Part shown: piece by piece, positions 1-9,849 of the stretch
Layout: every line of letters starts with the position of its first letter
Position numbering within the stretch: position 1 is the stretch's first letter
Assembly: GCF_018613415.1 (NCBI RefSeq)
Contig: NZ_JAGGQG010000005.1
Coordinates: 87,268-151,267 of the forward strand
Length of the DNA stretch: 64,000 bases
Source of the DNA: Bacillus sp. ISL-18
GTDB taxonomy: Bacteria; Bacillota; Bacilli; Bacillales; Cytobacillaceae
Reading direction: 5' to 3'
Made by a program: the position numbers and the translations under genes
Notes under the pieces: model-generated
What the model saw: the letters and a program-made list of their open reading frames with translations, nothing else
Databases searched by the model: none
Told to the model about the DNA's origin: nothing

Positions 1-129
1 GGCCCTATTTCTGAAGGAGCCATTCGGAAAGTAGTAAAAAATGATCAAGAGTCATTAAAAAGGCATATTAAAAAAGGAACAAAAGAGAATCGTGTTATTA
101 ATATACTTAAGAAACTTTTTAGTTTTTAA
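1..129 (+). CDS. 3' end of an unidentified gene
   Basis: Only the last 42 codons are inside the window, open from base 1 to TAA. The tail is lysine-rich and basic and ends in a short hydrophobic run. I recognise no domain. A hairpin terminator follows at 258-287. Confidence 0.4.
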   Translation, partial: GPISEGAIRKVVKNDQESLKRHIKKGTKENRVINILKKLFSF

Positions 130-257
130 TTCTTTTTGGAGAATGCTTCAGAGGTCATAGGCAAAATTAGAAACTTTTCGTATAGATTAAATGGATAAAT
201 TCCCCCCCATGGAGAAAAATTAATATCCCAGTTACGCCGGAACGGTGTGGTAGTCAT

Positions 258-287
258 AAGCTTGGAGAAATATTCTCCTGGCTTTTT
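258..287 (+). terminator. Hairpin terminator before the hsd operon
   Basis: An imperfect stem built on GGAGAA and TTCTCC, with outer AAGC/GCTT pairing, is followed by a run of six T. It lies between the partial gene and hsdM. Apart from it and a weak dif-like sequence at 461-488, bases 130-535 show nothing recognisable. Confidence 0.5.
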
Positions 288-535
288 TACTTGGAAGAAA
301 CAAAAACAAGACCAAGTATATTAAAATATGTTTCTTACTCTCTCCGAAAAATATTTTTTTATAATTACAAATATAAACTTTACTTGATTTTCCATATGCT
401 CACACTATAAAATGTGACTTTTGGTTGATTTGAGTTTTTTTTCTTCTAGTAGAATGGACCAATCGATTAGAATTAATTTATACTAATTAGAAGGATATTC
501 AAACAATTTAAGGTGTACCGTTAGGAGTATAACGT

Positions 536-2248
536 ATGAACAATAACAACATCGAACAACAATTTTTAAAAGAGCTTGATGACAAACTATGGAAAGCAGC
601 AGACAAATTGCGCAATAATTTGGATGCCGCCAATTATAAGCATATTGTCCTGGGACTCATTTTTCTAAAATATGTATCAGATGCATTTGAAGAACGCCAA
701 AATGAGCTAAGAAAGCTGTTCCAACAAGAGGATGATGACAATATTTATTTTATGCCAAGAGATGATTATGAATCGGACGAAGAGTATCAACATGCAATCG
801 AACAAGAATTAGAACTTATTGAATACTATCAAGAGAAAAACATATTCTGGGTGCCAACAACAGCTCGTTGGAGCGCATTAAAAAGTACAGCCACCTTACC
901 CATTGGTTCAGCAATCTGGAAAAACGAACAGGGCCAAGACGTAAAATTGCGTTCAATCTCATGGCTAATCGATAACGCCTTGGATGAGATTGAAAAAACT
1001 AATAACAAACTAAAAGGCATTCTTAATCGTATTAGTCAGTATCAATTGGACAATGATAAGTTAATTGGTCTAATCAATAGCTTCTCAGATACCAATTTTA
1101 GTAACCCAGAATTCAATGGACAACCACTGGAACTACACAGTAGGGATATTCTTGGCCATGTTTACGAATACTTCCTTGGGCAGTTTGCACTTGCCGAAGG
1201 TAAGCAAGGAGGTCAGTACTATACTCCAAAAAGTATAGTTACTTTAATAGTTGAAATGCTAGAACCTTATAAAGGACGAGTATACGACCCTGCTATGGGG
1301 TCGGGTGGTTTCTTCGTGTCTAGTGAAAAGTTCATTGAGGAACATGCCAAAGAGAAGCACTATAGCGCGATAGAGCAAAAAAGACATATTTCTGTCTACG
1401 GTCAAGAGAGCAACCCTACTACTTGGAAATTAGCAGCAATGAATATGGCGATCCGTGGCATTGACTTTAACTTTGGAAATAAGAACGCTGACTCGTTTCT
1501 TGATGACCAACACCCGGATCTGCGAGCCGATTTTGTAATGGCTAACCCACCGTTTAACGTTAAAGATTGGTGGCATGAAAAACTTAACGATGATGTGCGT
1601 TGGAAATACGGTACACCACCACAAAACAACGCTAATTTTGCCTGGATACAACACATGATACACCATCTTAACGATAATGGATCAATGGCACTCTTGCTGG
1701 CTAATGGATCAATGAGCTCCAATACGAATAACGAAGGAGATATACGCAAAGCATTGATTGAAGCGGACCTAATCGAATGTATGGTTGCATTACCAGGACA
1801 ACTATTTACAAATACTCAAATCCCAGCCTGCATCTGGTTTCTGACCAAAAACAAGAAAGGTGGCAATGGAAAAGTTAACCGTACCGGTAAAACCTTATTC
1901 GTTGACGCTCGTAACCTCGGCTATATGAAAGACCGAGTATTACGTGATTTTGATAAAGAGAGGGATATTGATAAAGTCACAACTGCCTTCCACTCATGGC
2001 AGCGTGGAGAGGGCTATGAAAACCAACTTGGTTTCTGCTTCTCAGCAGAGATAAAAGACATTCGAAAACGTGGCTACGTCCTCACGCCAGGACGATATGT
2101 CGGAGCAGCCAAACAAGAAGACGATGACGAGTGTTTCGCTGAAAAAATGGCAAAACTCACGAAACAGCTGAAAAACCAGTTTGAGGAAAGTGATCGCCTG
2201 GTAGAAGAAATTAAAAAGAGTATGGAGGCGTTTGGTTATGAGTGTTGA
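536..2248 (+). CDS. hsdM: Type I restriction-modification methylase subunit HsdM
   Basis: HsdM is the adenine-N6 DNA methyltransferase subunit. It works with HsdS as the modification enzyme and with HsdS plus HsdR as the restriction enzyme. Seen: an N-terminal helical region of about 150 residues, SAM-binding motif I DPAMGSGGF at about 248-257, and the catalytic NPPF tetrad at 337-340. The 570 aa fit the family. Start ATG 536 has AGGAG at 523-527. The gene heads a tight operon: its end overlaps hsdS by 11 bases, and the SIR2 gene and hsdR follow with gaps of 15 and 3 bases. No frameshift or lost motif is seen, so it is probably active. Confidence 0.95.
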   Translation: MNNNNIEQQFLKELDDKLWKAADKLRNNLDAANYKHIVLGLIFLKYVSDAFEERQNELRKLFQQEDDDNIYFMPRDDYESDEEYQHAIEQELELIEYYQEKNIFWVPTTARWSALKSTATLPIGSAIWKNEQGQDVKLRSISWLIDNALDEIEKTNNKLKGILNRISQYQLDNDKLIGLINSFSDTNFSNPEFNGQPLELHSRDILGHVYEYFLGQFALAEGKQGGQYYTPKSIVTLIVEMLEPYKGRVYDPAMGSGGFFVSSEKFIEEHAKEKHYSAIEQKRHISVYGQESNPTTWKLAAMNMAIRGIDFNFGNKNADSFLDDQHPDLRADFVMANPPFNVKDWWHEKLNDDVRWKYGTPPQNNANFAWIQHMIHHLNDNGSMALLLANGSMSSNTNNEGDIRKALIEADLIECMVALPGQLFTNTQIPACIWFLTKNKKGGNGKVNRTGKTLFVDARNLGYMKDRVLRDFDKERDIDKVTTAFHSWQRGEGYENQLGFCFSAEIKDIRKRGYVLTPGRYVGAAKQEDDDECFAEKMAKLTKQLKNQFEESDRLVEEIKKSMEAFGYEC

Positions 2249-3617
2249 TTGGCCAGTTCAAACGCTGGGCGATGTTTGTGAAAAAATAACCGATGGTGCT
2301 CATAATAGTCCAAAGTCAGTAGGTCGCGGAAAACCTATGGCCTCGGTTAAAGACCTTACTCGATTTGGTGTTAATTTAAATGGGGCAAGGTTAATTTCGG
2401 AAGAAGACTTCGAAAAGTTAGTTAAGCAAGGTTGTCGGCCCGAGGTAGGTGATGTTCTTATCGCCAAAGATGGTAACAGTGCATTAGATACTGTTTGTAC
2501 CGTCGATGAACCGCTTAATGCTGTATTGCTATCTTCAGTGGCAATATTAAGACCTAATAAAGATAAATTAGATTCTGATTATCTAAAATACTACTTTTGC
2601 TCGAAGCAAGTCATAGAGTATTTGAAGAAAAACTTTATTTCTGGTGCTGCTATTCCAAGAGTTGTGTTAAAAGACTTCCGAAAGGCAGAAATTAAAGTTC
2701 CACCTTTATATATTCAAAAGGAAATCTCTAAAAGGCTAAGAAGTTTGGATGATAAAATCAAAGTAAACACCCAAATCAATCAAACCCTAGAATCCATTGC
2801 ACAATTGATCTTTAAAAGCTGGTTTGTTGATTTTGAACCAGTTAAAGCTAAAATAGCCGCGTTGGAAGCAGGTGGCTCTTACGACGAAGCCGAACGTGCA
2901 GCCATGAGGGTAATCTCGGGTAAGGATGAATTGGCACTAACCGAACTGCAACAACAACAACCTGAAATCTTTGCAGAACTGGCTAAGACGACAGCGCTAT
3001 TTCCTTCAGCGATGCAGGAATCCGAGCTGGGAGATATTCCTATTGGGTGGGAGGTAAGTACTATAGGATCTTCTTACAAAGTTGTGATGGGGCAATCGCC
3101 AAAAGGTGACACGTATAATGAAAATAAAAATGGAGTTGTCTTTTATCAAGGCCGTGCTGAATTTGGATGGCGTTTCCCCACACCACGATTATATACAACT
3201 GATCCTAAGAAAATGGCAGAAAAGGGTGATGTTTTGATGAGCGTCAGAGCACCTGTAGGGGATCTTAATATTGCATTGGAGAATTGTTGTATTGGACGTG
3301 GGTTATCGGCATTGCGGCACGAAAGTGGAAGCACTACGTTCTCTTTTTATCAACTAAAAGACTTGCAACATCAGTTAGATAGGTTTAACGGTGAAGGTAC
3401 CGTTTTTGGGTCTATAAACCAAAATGATTTAAAATCTTTACAAGTTGTTAGTCCTTATCAGCCAATAATCGATAAATATATTTCAAAATTAAGTAGGATT
3501 GACCAACAGATAGAAAACTTTCAATTTGAAATTCTGAGCCTGGAAGCAATAAAAGATACTCTCCTTCCCAAACTCTTCTCAGGCGAAATAGAACTTAACA
3601 TACGTCCAAGATCATAA
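2238..3617 (+). CDS. hsdS: Type I restriction-modification specificity subunit HsdS
   Basis: HsdS recognises the bipartite DNA target and bridges HsdM and HsdR. The protein shows two target-recognition domains (about residues 1-155 and 270-410), each followed by a conserved helical spacer. The central spacer has the typical FKSWFVDFEPVKAK segment, and the C-terminal one ends DTLLPKLFSGEI. ATG 2238 is preferred over an in-frame TTG at 2232 because GGAG at 2224-2227 is correctly spaced for it. The start overlaps the hsdM stop, which suggests translational coupling. The target sequence cannot be read from the protein. HsdS domains recombine often, so the specificity may be unique. Confidence 0.93.
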   Translation: MSVDWPVQTLGDVCEKITDGAHNSPKSVGRGKPMASVKDLTRFGVNLNGARLISEEDFEKLVKQGCRPEVGDVLIAKDGNSALDTVCTVDEPLNAVLLSSVAILRPNKDKLDSDYLKYYFCSKQVIEYLKKNFISGAAIPRVVLKDFRKAEIKVPPLYIQKEISKRLRSLDDKIKVNTQINQTLESIAQLIFKSWFVDFEPVKAKIAALEAGGSYDEAERAAMRVISGKDELALTELQQQQPEIFAELAKTTALFPSAMQESELGDIPIGWEVSTIGSSYKVVMGQSPKGDTYNENKNGVVFYQGRAEFGWRFPTPRLYTTDPKKMAEKGDVLMSVRAPVGDLNIALENCCIGRGLSALRHESGSTTFSFYQLKDLQHQLDRFNGEGTVFGSINQNDLKSLQVVSPYQPIIDKYISKLSRIDQQIENFQFEILSLEAIKDTLLPKLFSGEIELNIRPRS

Positions 3618-3632
3618 GGGAGGAGTGATGAA

Positions 3633-4850
3633 ATGAGTAACCAATGGGAAGGGTTAATTTCAACAATACAAAAGTTTAGAGAGTCAGTAAAAAATGAACT
3701 CGACGAAAAGAATAAATCGTTTCATGTCGCATTGAACGGGGATGAACCTCTCTCAATTCAAGGACTTGGTCCAAATTTGGATGAACGCAACAGTTATTAT
3801 GTTGATATAAGTGATGTTCTATTTTGGAATGATCCAACAGCTTATATCGAAGAATTGGACCGTTTTGAAGGTCAAGAATATTTTACTCAACACTCTGACA
3901 CAATGCTTTATTTAGAAAAGTCGGAACAAATGAATGTGTTTGCTAGATTAGTAGAATCGCTTAAACGCAAGCGCATAGCCCCCTTCATTGGTGCGGGTCT
4001 CTCTCGTCCCTGTAACTATCCATTATGGGGAGAGGCTATCAAAAAGCTCGTTAAGAAACTTGATGTTTTATCGACGTCTGAAAAGAAAGCAATGCTTCCA
4101 GAATTAACTTATTTAGACGAAGTAAAACAGTGCGTAGACAGCTGGAATTATCTTGAAGCAGCGCAACTTATTTATGATAATGAGCCCTATCAAATGGAGA
4201 GTTTCATTTTAAATACATTTGATGGGGCTGAATCTAAAAAAATAACCGGGCCAATAACGTTGCTTCCACAATTAGCAGATGGGTGTATTGTTACTACTAA
4301 TTTTGATAGTTTAATTGAAAAGGTTTTTCAAGAGCAAAACAAGGCAATTCAAGGTTATATGCATGGCACGCAAACACAAAACCAATTTGCTTCACGATTA
4401 ATACAAGGTGAACGATGCATATTAAAGCTGCATGGCCATTTTGACTCTCCTGAAACTTATATATTTTCTGAATCTCAATATGATAATGCTTATGGTGCTG
4501 AGTGCTTAGACTACAAAAAACCTTTGGCTAAAGTATTAAGACAGATTTTTATCAGCCACTCGCTGTTGTTTTTAGGATGTAGTCTACAGCATGATCGTAC
4601 GTTAGAACTTTTTATGGATATTGTTGATTCTAATACTTTTGATATTCCCGAACACTTCGCTTTTTTGCCAGAACCTAGTCAACAATTGGAGAAAAAGGAA
4701 AAAGAAAATCTATTGTCAAAAGCAAAAATTCGTCCAATTTGGTACCAAGTAAAAATTGATGAGCAGGATAATCAGGATCACTCTCAACTTGAAAGTTTAC
4801 TTAAGTTTGCTATTGATTGTGCTTCTGGAAAAGCAAGGCTTAGGAGGTAA
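3633..4850 (+). CDS. SIR2-domain protein inside the hsd operon (putative NADase effector)
   Basis: A 405-aa protein with a SIR2-like Rossmann domain. Seen: FIGAGLS at 118-124 (NAD-binding GAG motif), TTNFD at 221-225 with the catalytic-type Asn, LHGH at 266-269 with the catalytic-type His, and a late GCSLQHD motif. Residues 1-105 are a separate N-terminal region that I do not recognise. In bacterial defence (Thoeris ThsA, DSR and other SIR2 systems) such domains hydrolyse NAD+ to stop phage spread. The start ATG 3633 has GGGAGGAG upstream, and the stop is 3 bases before hsdR, so it is co-translated with the restriction enzyme. The role as a guard of the RM system is inferred from position, as for prrC in EcoprrI. 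Confidence 0.85.
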   Translation: MSNQWEGLISTIQKFRESVKNELDEKNKSFHVALNGDEPLSIQGLGPNLDERNSYYVDISDVLFWNDPTAYIEELDRFEGQEYFTQHSDTMLYLEKSEQMNVFARLVESLKRKRIAPFIGAGLSRPCNYPLWGEAIKKLVKKLDVLSTSEKKAMLPELTYLDEVKQCVDSWNYLEAAQLIYDNEPYQMESFILNTFDGAESKKITGPITLLPQLADGCIVTTNFDSLIEKVFQEQNKAIQGYMHGTQTQNQFASRLIQGERCILKLHGHFDSPETYIFSESQYDNAYGAECLDYKKPLAKVLRQIFISHSLLFLGCSLQHDRTLELFMDIVDSNTFDIPEHFAFLPEPSQQLEKKEKENLLSKAKIRPIWYQVKIDEQDNQDHSQLESLLKFAIDCASGKARLRR

Positions 4851-4853
4851 AAA

Positions 4854-7800
4854 ATGAACGAAGAAAGACTAGAGAATCTCTGCCTTGAATGGTTCAGAGA
4901 CAATGGTTGGGATATATTATATGGGCCGGATATTGCGCATGATGGTACTAACCCTTTGCGCAAAGATTATCACCAGATTCTGCTTGAGCCGGATATAGAA
5001 GATTCATTTTTTCGCATTAACCCTCACTTGCCAGCAGATTGCTATGAACAAGTGTTATTAAAACTTAAGAATCCAGAAAGTCTAGATTTAATTACCAATA
5101 ACCGTAATTTCCACCGATTATTATTGGAAGGAATACCTGTTGAGTTCAAACATGATAACGAAATAGTCTACGATCATGCTTTTTTAGTTGATTTTGAAAG
5201 GATCGATCAAAATAGATTTGTTGTGGTTAATCAGTTGTCCATCACTGGAACAAAAAAATTACGTCGTCCTGATGTAGTTTGTTTTATAAACGGTATACCG
5301 TTTGCTGTTCTCGAGTTGAAAAGCCCAAGTGACGAAAATTCTGATATTTGGGATGCATTTAATCAACTACAAACCTATAAAGAAGAAATTCCTGAACTCT
5401 TTATTTTTAATGAAGCATTGGTGGTGAGCGATGGCTACACGGCCCGTGTTGGATCATTAACAGCAACTCAAGAACGATTCCAGCCATGGCGTACAATCAA
5501 AAACGAGGAAGACAAGCCTGTACTTGAATGGCAATTGGAAACCTTAGTGCGTGGTTTCTTCGACCGTGAACTCTTTCTTGATTACATCCGATTCTTTGTG
5601 TTGTTTGAAGTAGACAGTGAAAAGATTATAAAGAAAATTGCGGGCTATCATCAGTTCCATGCCGTACGTGAAGCTGTTCTAGCAACGGTTATTGCCGCTC
5701 AGAAACCTGTAAAATATGAAACAGAACCAAGGGAAACCTACAGAAGAAAGGTTGTTCCTGGATCCAAAAAGGCCGGTGTTGTATGGCATACTCAGGGTTC
5801 GGGGAAAAGCATTTCAATGTGCTGTTATGCTGGGAAACTTCTACAGCAAGCCGAGATGAATAATCCAACTCTTGTTGTTGTGACAGATCGAAATGACCTT
5901 GATGGTCAGCTTTACGGCACTTTTTGCAATGCACAGGAGCTCCTGAAACAAATGCCTATTCAAGCTAAGGATCGTGACGAGTTGCGTCAGTTATTATCTG
6001 AGCGTGAATCGGGCAGCATTATTTTTACCACTGTTCAAAAGTTTGCTTTGCTTGAAGGTGAAACGGAACATCCTCTATTAAATGATCGCCATAATATTGT
6101 GGTAATTTCAGATGAAGCTCACCGTAGTCAGTATGGTTTAAAAGCTGTTCTAACCAAAGAAGGAGAGTACAAGTTTGGTTATGCCAAACACATGCGTGAT
6201 GCATTGAAAAATGCCTCATTCATTGGTTTTACCGGTACGCCGATTTCAAAGGAAGATAAAGATACCCGCTCTGTTTTTGGAGAATATGTGTCCATCTATG
6301 ATATTCAAGATGCAGTGAATGATGGGGCAACTGTACCTATTTATTATGAATCTCGTCTCGCTAAACTAGATCTTAACCATTCAGAGATCTCAGCTTTATC
6401 TGAACAAGTGGATGAGGTTGTCGAAGATGAAGAGGACATGGCTACTCGTGAAAAAACTAAAGGCAAGTGGAGTAGCCTTGAGAAGTTAGTAGGTGCTACT
6501 CCAAGGTTAAAACAGGTTGCTGCAGATATAGTCGCTCACTTCGAAGAACGAACAACATTCCTAAAAGGTAAAGCTATTATTGTTGGCATGAGCCGTAATA
6601 TTTGTGCTCATTTATATAATGAAATCGTTGCCCTTCGACCAGAGTGGCATGATCCAAATCCAGAAAAGGGTGTCATTAAGATCATTATGACAGGGGCGGC
6701 TTCAGATAAAGCTTTGTTACAGCCTCATATATACAATAAACGGACCAAGAAACGCCTAGAAAGACGATTTAAGGATGCAAATGACCCTTTTAAACTTGTA
6801 ATAGTTCGTGATATGTGGCTAACAGGTTTTGATGCTCCATGTTGCCATACAATTTATGTGGATAAACCAATGAAGGGACATAACCTGATGCAAGCTATTG
6901 CAAGAGTTAACCGGGTTTTTAAGAATAAACCGGGTGGCTTGGTAGTCGATTACATTGGAATCACTAATGAATTGAAGCAGGCGTTAAAAACTTACACAGA
7001 CTCTAAGGGAAAAGGCGAGCCTACGATGCGAGCAGAAGAAGCCTATGCTATATTGGTGGAGAAAATGGATGCTATCCGTTGCATGTTTTCCAAGACACCA
7101 CAAGCCGATGGTATTGATCTGAGTAGGTTTGAAACAGAGGCTCATAAACTTTTAGTACCTGCTGCTAACTATGTGCTAGGTCTAAAAGATGGCAAGCAAC
7201 GCTTTTTTGATTTGGTGTTAGCAGGTACTAAAACCTATTCTTTGTGTAGTACCCTTGATGAGGCTAAAGTGTTTCGAAAAGAAATTGCTTTTTATTCGGC
7301 AATCAGAGCTGGAATAAGCAAGTTTACCACAGTTGATAAGAAACGAAAAAATGAAGAGAAAGACTCTGCTTTGCAACAAATTCTTGATAATTCTATTGTG
7401 GCCGAAGGCGTATTTGATGTAATTACTCTTTGCGGCCTTGAAAAACCGAATATTGGCCTTCTTTCCGATGAGTTTCTGCAAGAAGTTCGTCAGATGCCTT
7501 ATCGTCACCTAGCTGTGGAATTGTTAGAAAAACTTCTTAAAGACGATATAAAAGCAAAAACACGTAGTAACATTGTACAGGAGAAAAAATTCTCTGAACG
7601 TTTGCATGAGACATTACGCAAGTATAACAACCGGGCCATAGAAACGGGAAAAGTTATTGAAGAACTAATCCAAATGGCAAAAGACTTCCAATCGGAAATA
7701 ACTAGAGGAGCTAAGATAGGATTAAACCCTGAAGAGGTGGCTTTTTATGATGCACTAGCAAATAATGAAAGTGCAGTTCGTTTGCTCGGTGACGAGACAT

Positions 7801-8006
7801 TGAAGAAAATCGCTGTGGAAATCACAGATAAACTTCGCCGGTCTACTACTGTTGATTGGAAGGTTCGGGAAAGTATACGTGCAAAATTGAAAATTTTGGT
7901 ACGTCGCACTCTTCAAAAGTATAAGTATCCACCAGACAAGGCCCCTGAAGCCATTGAATTGGTAATGAAACAAGCAGAAGTTCTAAGCAACGATTGGAGC
8001 AAATGA
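4854..8006 (+). CDS. hsdR: Type I restriction endonuclease subunit HsdR
   Basis: HsdR is the ATP-driven translocase and nuclease of the type I enzyme. Seen in order: a PD-(D/E)xK nuclease core (PDVVCF about 138, ELK about 152), Walker A QGSGKS at about 313-318, the DEAH box at 420-423, FTGTP near 462, motif VI QAIARVNRV near 683, and a long helical C-terminal part that contacts HsdM. The 1050 aa are full length. Start ATG 4854 has AGGAGG right upstream, 3 bases after the SIR2 stop. All catalytic motifs are intact. It is the last gene of the operon; the terminator at 8255-8287 is 250 bases downstream. Confidence 0.95.
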   Translation: MNEERLENLCLEWFRDNGWDILYGPDIAHDGTNPLRKDYHQILLEPDIEDSFFRINPHLPADCYEQVLLKLKNPESLDLITNNRNFHRLLLEGIPVEFKHDNEIVYDHAFLVDFERIDQNRFVVVNQLSITGTKKLRRPDVVCFINGIPFAVLELKSPSDENSDIWDAFNQLQTYKEEIPELFIFNEALVVSDGYTARVGSLTATQERFQPWRTIKNEEDKPVLEWQLETLVRGFFDRELFLDYIRFFVLFEVDSEKIIKKIAGYHQFHAVREAVLATVIAAQKPVKYETEPRETYRRKVVPGSKKAGVVWHTQGSGKSISMCCYAGKLLQQAEMNNPTLVVVTDRNDLDGQLYGTFCNAQELLKQMPIQAKDRDELRQLLSERESGSIIFTTVQKFALLEGETEHPLLNDRHNIVVISDEAHRSQYGLKAVLTKEGEYKFGYAKHMRDALKNASFIGFTGTPISKEDKDTRSVFGEYVSIYDIQDAVNDGATVPIYYESRLAKLDLNHSEISALSEQVDEVVEDEEDMATREKTKGKWSSLEKLVGATPRLKQVAADIVAHFEERTTFLKGKAIIVGMSRNICAHLYNEIVALRPEWHDPNPEKGVIKIIMTGAASDKALLQPHIYNKRTKKRLERRFKDANDPFKLVIVRDMWLTGFDAPCCHTIYVDKPMKGHNLMQAIARVNRVFKNKPGGLVVDYIGITNELKQALKTYTDSKGKGEPTMRAEEAYAILVEKMDAIRCMFSKTPQADGIDLSRFETEAHKLLVPAANYVLGLKDGKQRFFDLVLAGTKTYSLCSTLDEAKVFRKEIAFYSAIRAGISKFTTVDKKRKNEEKDSALQQILDNSIVAEGVFDVITLCGLEKPNIGLLSDEFLQEVRQMPYRHLAVELLEKLLKDDIKAKTRSNIVQEKKFSERLHETLRKYNNRAIETGKVIEELIQMAKDFQSEITRGAKIGLNPEEVAFYDALANNESAVRLLGDETLKKIAVEITDKLRRSTTVDWKVRESIRAKLKILVRRTLQKYKYPPDKAPEAIELVMKQAEVLSNDWSK

Positions 8007-8254
8007 TGTAATCCTTCACCATCTTTGCTTCAGAAATTAGAGGAAAATAGAATATTTGAGTAAAAGGTACTAAAGAATGACTTTAACAATTAAATATTAC
8101 TTTTCTCCTGTTTCTAACAGTGAGGTGTAGTAGTAGTATAAGAAATTAAATGAAAACATTAAAAGTACTGTTAATTGGACTGAATGATCGACTTTGGAAA
8201 GGGTGGGAGAAAATAACTTCCAAAAAGAGGGTAACAATTTGATATGCTTTTGGG

Positions 8255-8287
8255 AAAAGAAGATGTTTTCAGATGTCTTCTTTTTTT
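8255..8287 (+). terminator. Terminator after hsdR
   Basis: AAAAGAAGA pairs with TCTTCTTTT across a 12-base loop and is followed by further T. It is the first clear terminator after the hsd operon. Confidence 0.65.
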
Positions 8288-8457
8288 CGAAGCAATTTAT
8301 ATAATATTGATTTAGTCGCAGTTAAAAAGTATATATTATAAAATTTTAAAAAAATGTTTTGCATGAAAGGATAAAAATCATTTGATATACCATAGTTGAA
8401 CGGTCATGCCGAAATTAAAGAATCATTCAAAATGAGGAAAAATGCACAAATTAATAT

Positions 8458-8485
8458 AATTCGTATAATACTAATTATACTAATA
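8458..8485. other. dif-like recombination site (site 1 of the set)
   Basis: Two 11-base arms, AATTCGTATAA and TTATACTAATA, flank a 6-base centre TACTAA. This is the 11-6-11 layout of Xer/dif sites. The arms match those at 51366, 52287 and 54288 at 9-10 of 11 positions. The site is nearly symmetric, so orientation is unclear. It lies 450 bases beyond hsdR; a much weaker relative (right arm TTATACTAATT) is at 461-488 before hsdM, so the RM block could be a dif-flanked module. Confidence 0.4.
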
Positions 8486-8831
8486 GTTTGTTGTAGAATG
8501 AATTAACTCTCCCTTCCGTTTTTCATGCTTACACTTGTTCAATATATTCCATTAAAAAAAATCTGCCTGTTGGTCCGCAGCAACCCACCATCAAAGTAAG
8601 ACTTACTTTCTCCTTGTGCTACGAAATTCTGATTAACATTCACAATAACTTCACTCACTCTGTTTTCCCCCTACTTTTTGTTTATCTAGTCCATTTTCTT
8701 TGGTCCAATTATTTTTGGGGCCCGTATAGTATATGATAACCGCTTCTTTAACCCATGGTATATTGGCGCATACCAATTTTTAAAAACTTTAATTACTTTT
8801 GAAAATTGATTTTGACTAATCGTAAGAAAAA

Positions 8832-8897
8832 AGACTGTCAACTAATTCGAATTTGTTGACAGTCTGATGCAACCAAATTGGTTGCTTTATTTTTGTT
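8832..8897. terminator. Pair of hairpins, the second terminator-like
   Basis: AGACTGTCAAC pairs with GTTGACAGTCT (8832-8865). Next to it GCAACC pairs with GGTTGC, followed by a T-rich run. No gene ends close by. It could be a remnant terminator or an element end. The rest of 8007-9018 shows no gene. Confidence 0.45.
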
Positions 8898-9018
8898 GTT
8901 TTAATTAAAGTGGAACGAATATAAATTCAAAAATAACGAAAAAAGACTTTACTACTACAAGAGCGCTCCCACCCTTACAGTAACAAAGTCTTTCCTCGGT
9001 TAGCTTAAAAAGCCGTTG

Positions 9019-9168
9019 TTAAAGTTTGAGTTCCTTCATTGTAGGATTCAATGCTGTACCTTCGAGCATAAGCTCTGGGTGACGTACAACTTCAATCTCA
9101 ACAAAAGGTCGTAACTCCTGCCTTAGAAAAACTTTTTTACGCTTACGCTTACGGTTCCGTGCCCTCAT
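9019..9168 (-). CDS. Small, very basic protein (49 aa)
   Basis: The N-terminus is an arginine/lysine cluster (MRARNRKRKRKK), followed by an ordinary mixed sequence ending in TMKELKL. GAAAGGAG is correctly spaced before ATG 9168. The basic start suggests nucleic-acid binding, but I do not recognise the family. It lies in the block of small plasmid-type genes before radC and has no clear operon partner. The good ribosome binding site is the main support that it is real. Confidence 0.5.
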   Translation of the reverse strand: MRARNRKRKRKKVFLRQELRPFVEIEVVRHPELMLEGTALNPTMKELKL

Positions 9169-9645
9169 AGTACAAGTCTCCTTTCGGAAGTCCCTTTCCT
9201 ATCTGTCACGATTCGTAAGTTTCATGTCATGGGCTTTATGTCGGCAGAGCCCACCCATGACTGGTCCTTGTCACCTGGACCTCGAACTCCGTTACTTTCT
9301 TTATCCCATCGGCTGCGCTCATTCAATTGAACCATCTCCTTTGGTTAGGAAAATTGTACAAGGCTAGAAGCCCTGCTAATCTATATATACCCCCAAAGCT
9401 CCCATCAAAACCTCTCTTTGAGTTCTTACTGAGCAAAAATACAGTTGCTTTTTATTTATTTCAGATTTTATATTTCAAAAGCGAACACGCAGTTCATTTT
9501 CTTCTTTTTATGTACAGAAAATCCTCTAACTTTTAATTCTCTTATCTCATATTCTGCTAAATATGTACGTAATCCAGAAACGGATTTTAAGACCTTACAT
9601 ATTTCTTTATCGTCCAATACCTGACCGGCGTTTTCATGGCAAGGA
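9169..9645. other. Intergenic DNA with a strong hairpin
   Basis: GTCATGGG at 9226-9233 pairs with CCCATGAC at 9254-9261, with an inner GGGCT/AGCCC stem. The sequence is locally richer in G and C than its surroundings, like the hairpin-rich leaders at 11280 and 20440. No convincing gene was seen. Confidence 0.4.
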
Positions 9646-9849
9646 TTAATTCACCTTCGGTATAGTAATTCGGGGGGTTAGTTGTTTAACGGTTACTTGC
9701 TCCAATGCTGCGTGATAGGACATTTCCTTTTGTATTTGTTTCCACCAGTGATAAGCAACAAATTCCGGCCGCTTACCTCTTAGTGGAAGACTGGCTCTCT
9801 GCATTAACTTGCTGCTAGCCTTGTAGTGTATTTCAATTGTCACATTCAT
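9646..9849 (-). CDS. Small hypothetical protein (67 aa)
   Basis: Starts MNVTIEIHYK. The start at 9849 is chosen because AAAGGA lies 6 bases upstream; an upstream in-frame ATG at 9915 has no such site. It reads as a compact soluble protein with a central basic patch (LPLRGKRPE) and two adjacent tryptophans. I do not recognise the family. It sits with two other minus-strand mini-genes (9019 and 10328) in the leading part of the plasmid-like block. Confidence 0.55.
   Translation of the reverse strand: MNVTIEIHYKASSKLMQRASLPLRGKRPEFVAYHWWKQIQKEMSYHAALEQVTVKQLTPRITIPKVN

Noticed and set aside
2232..2237. TTG 2232 as the hsdS start
   Set aside because: GGAG is too close; ATG 2238 has the correct spacing.
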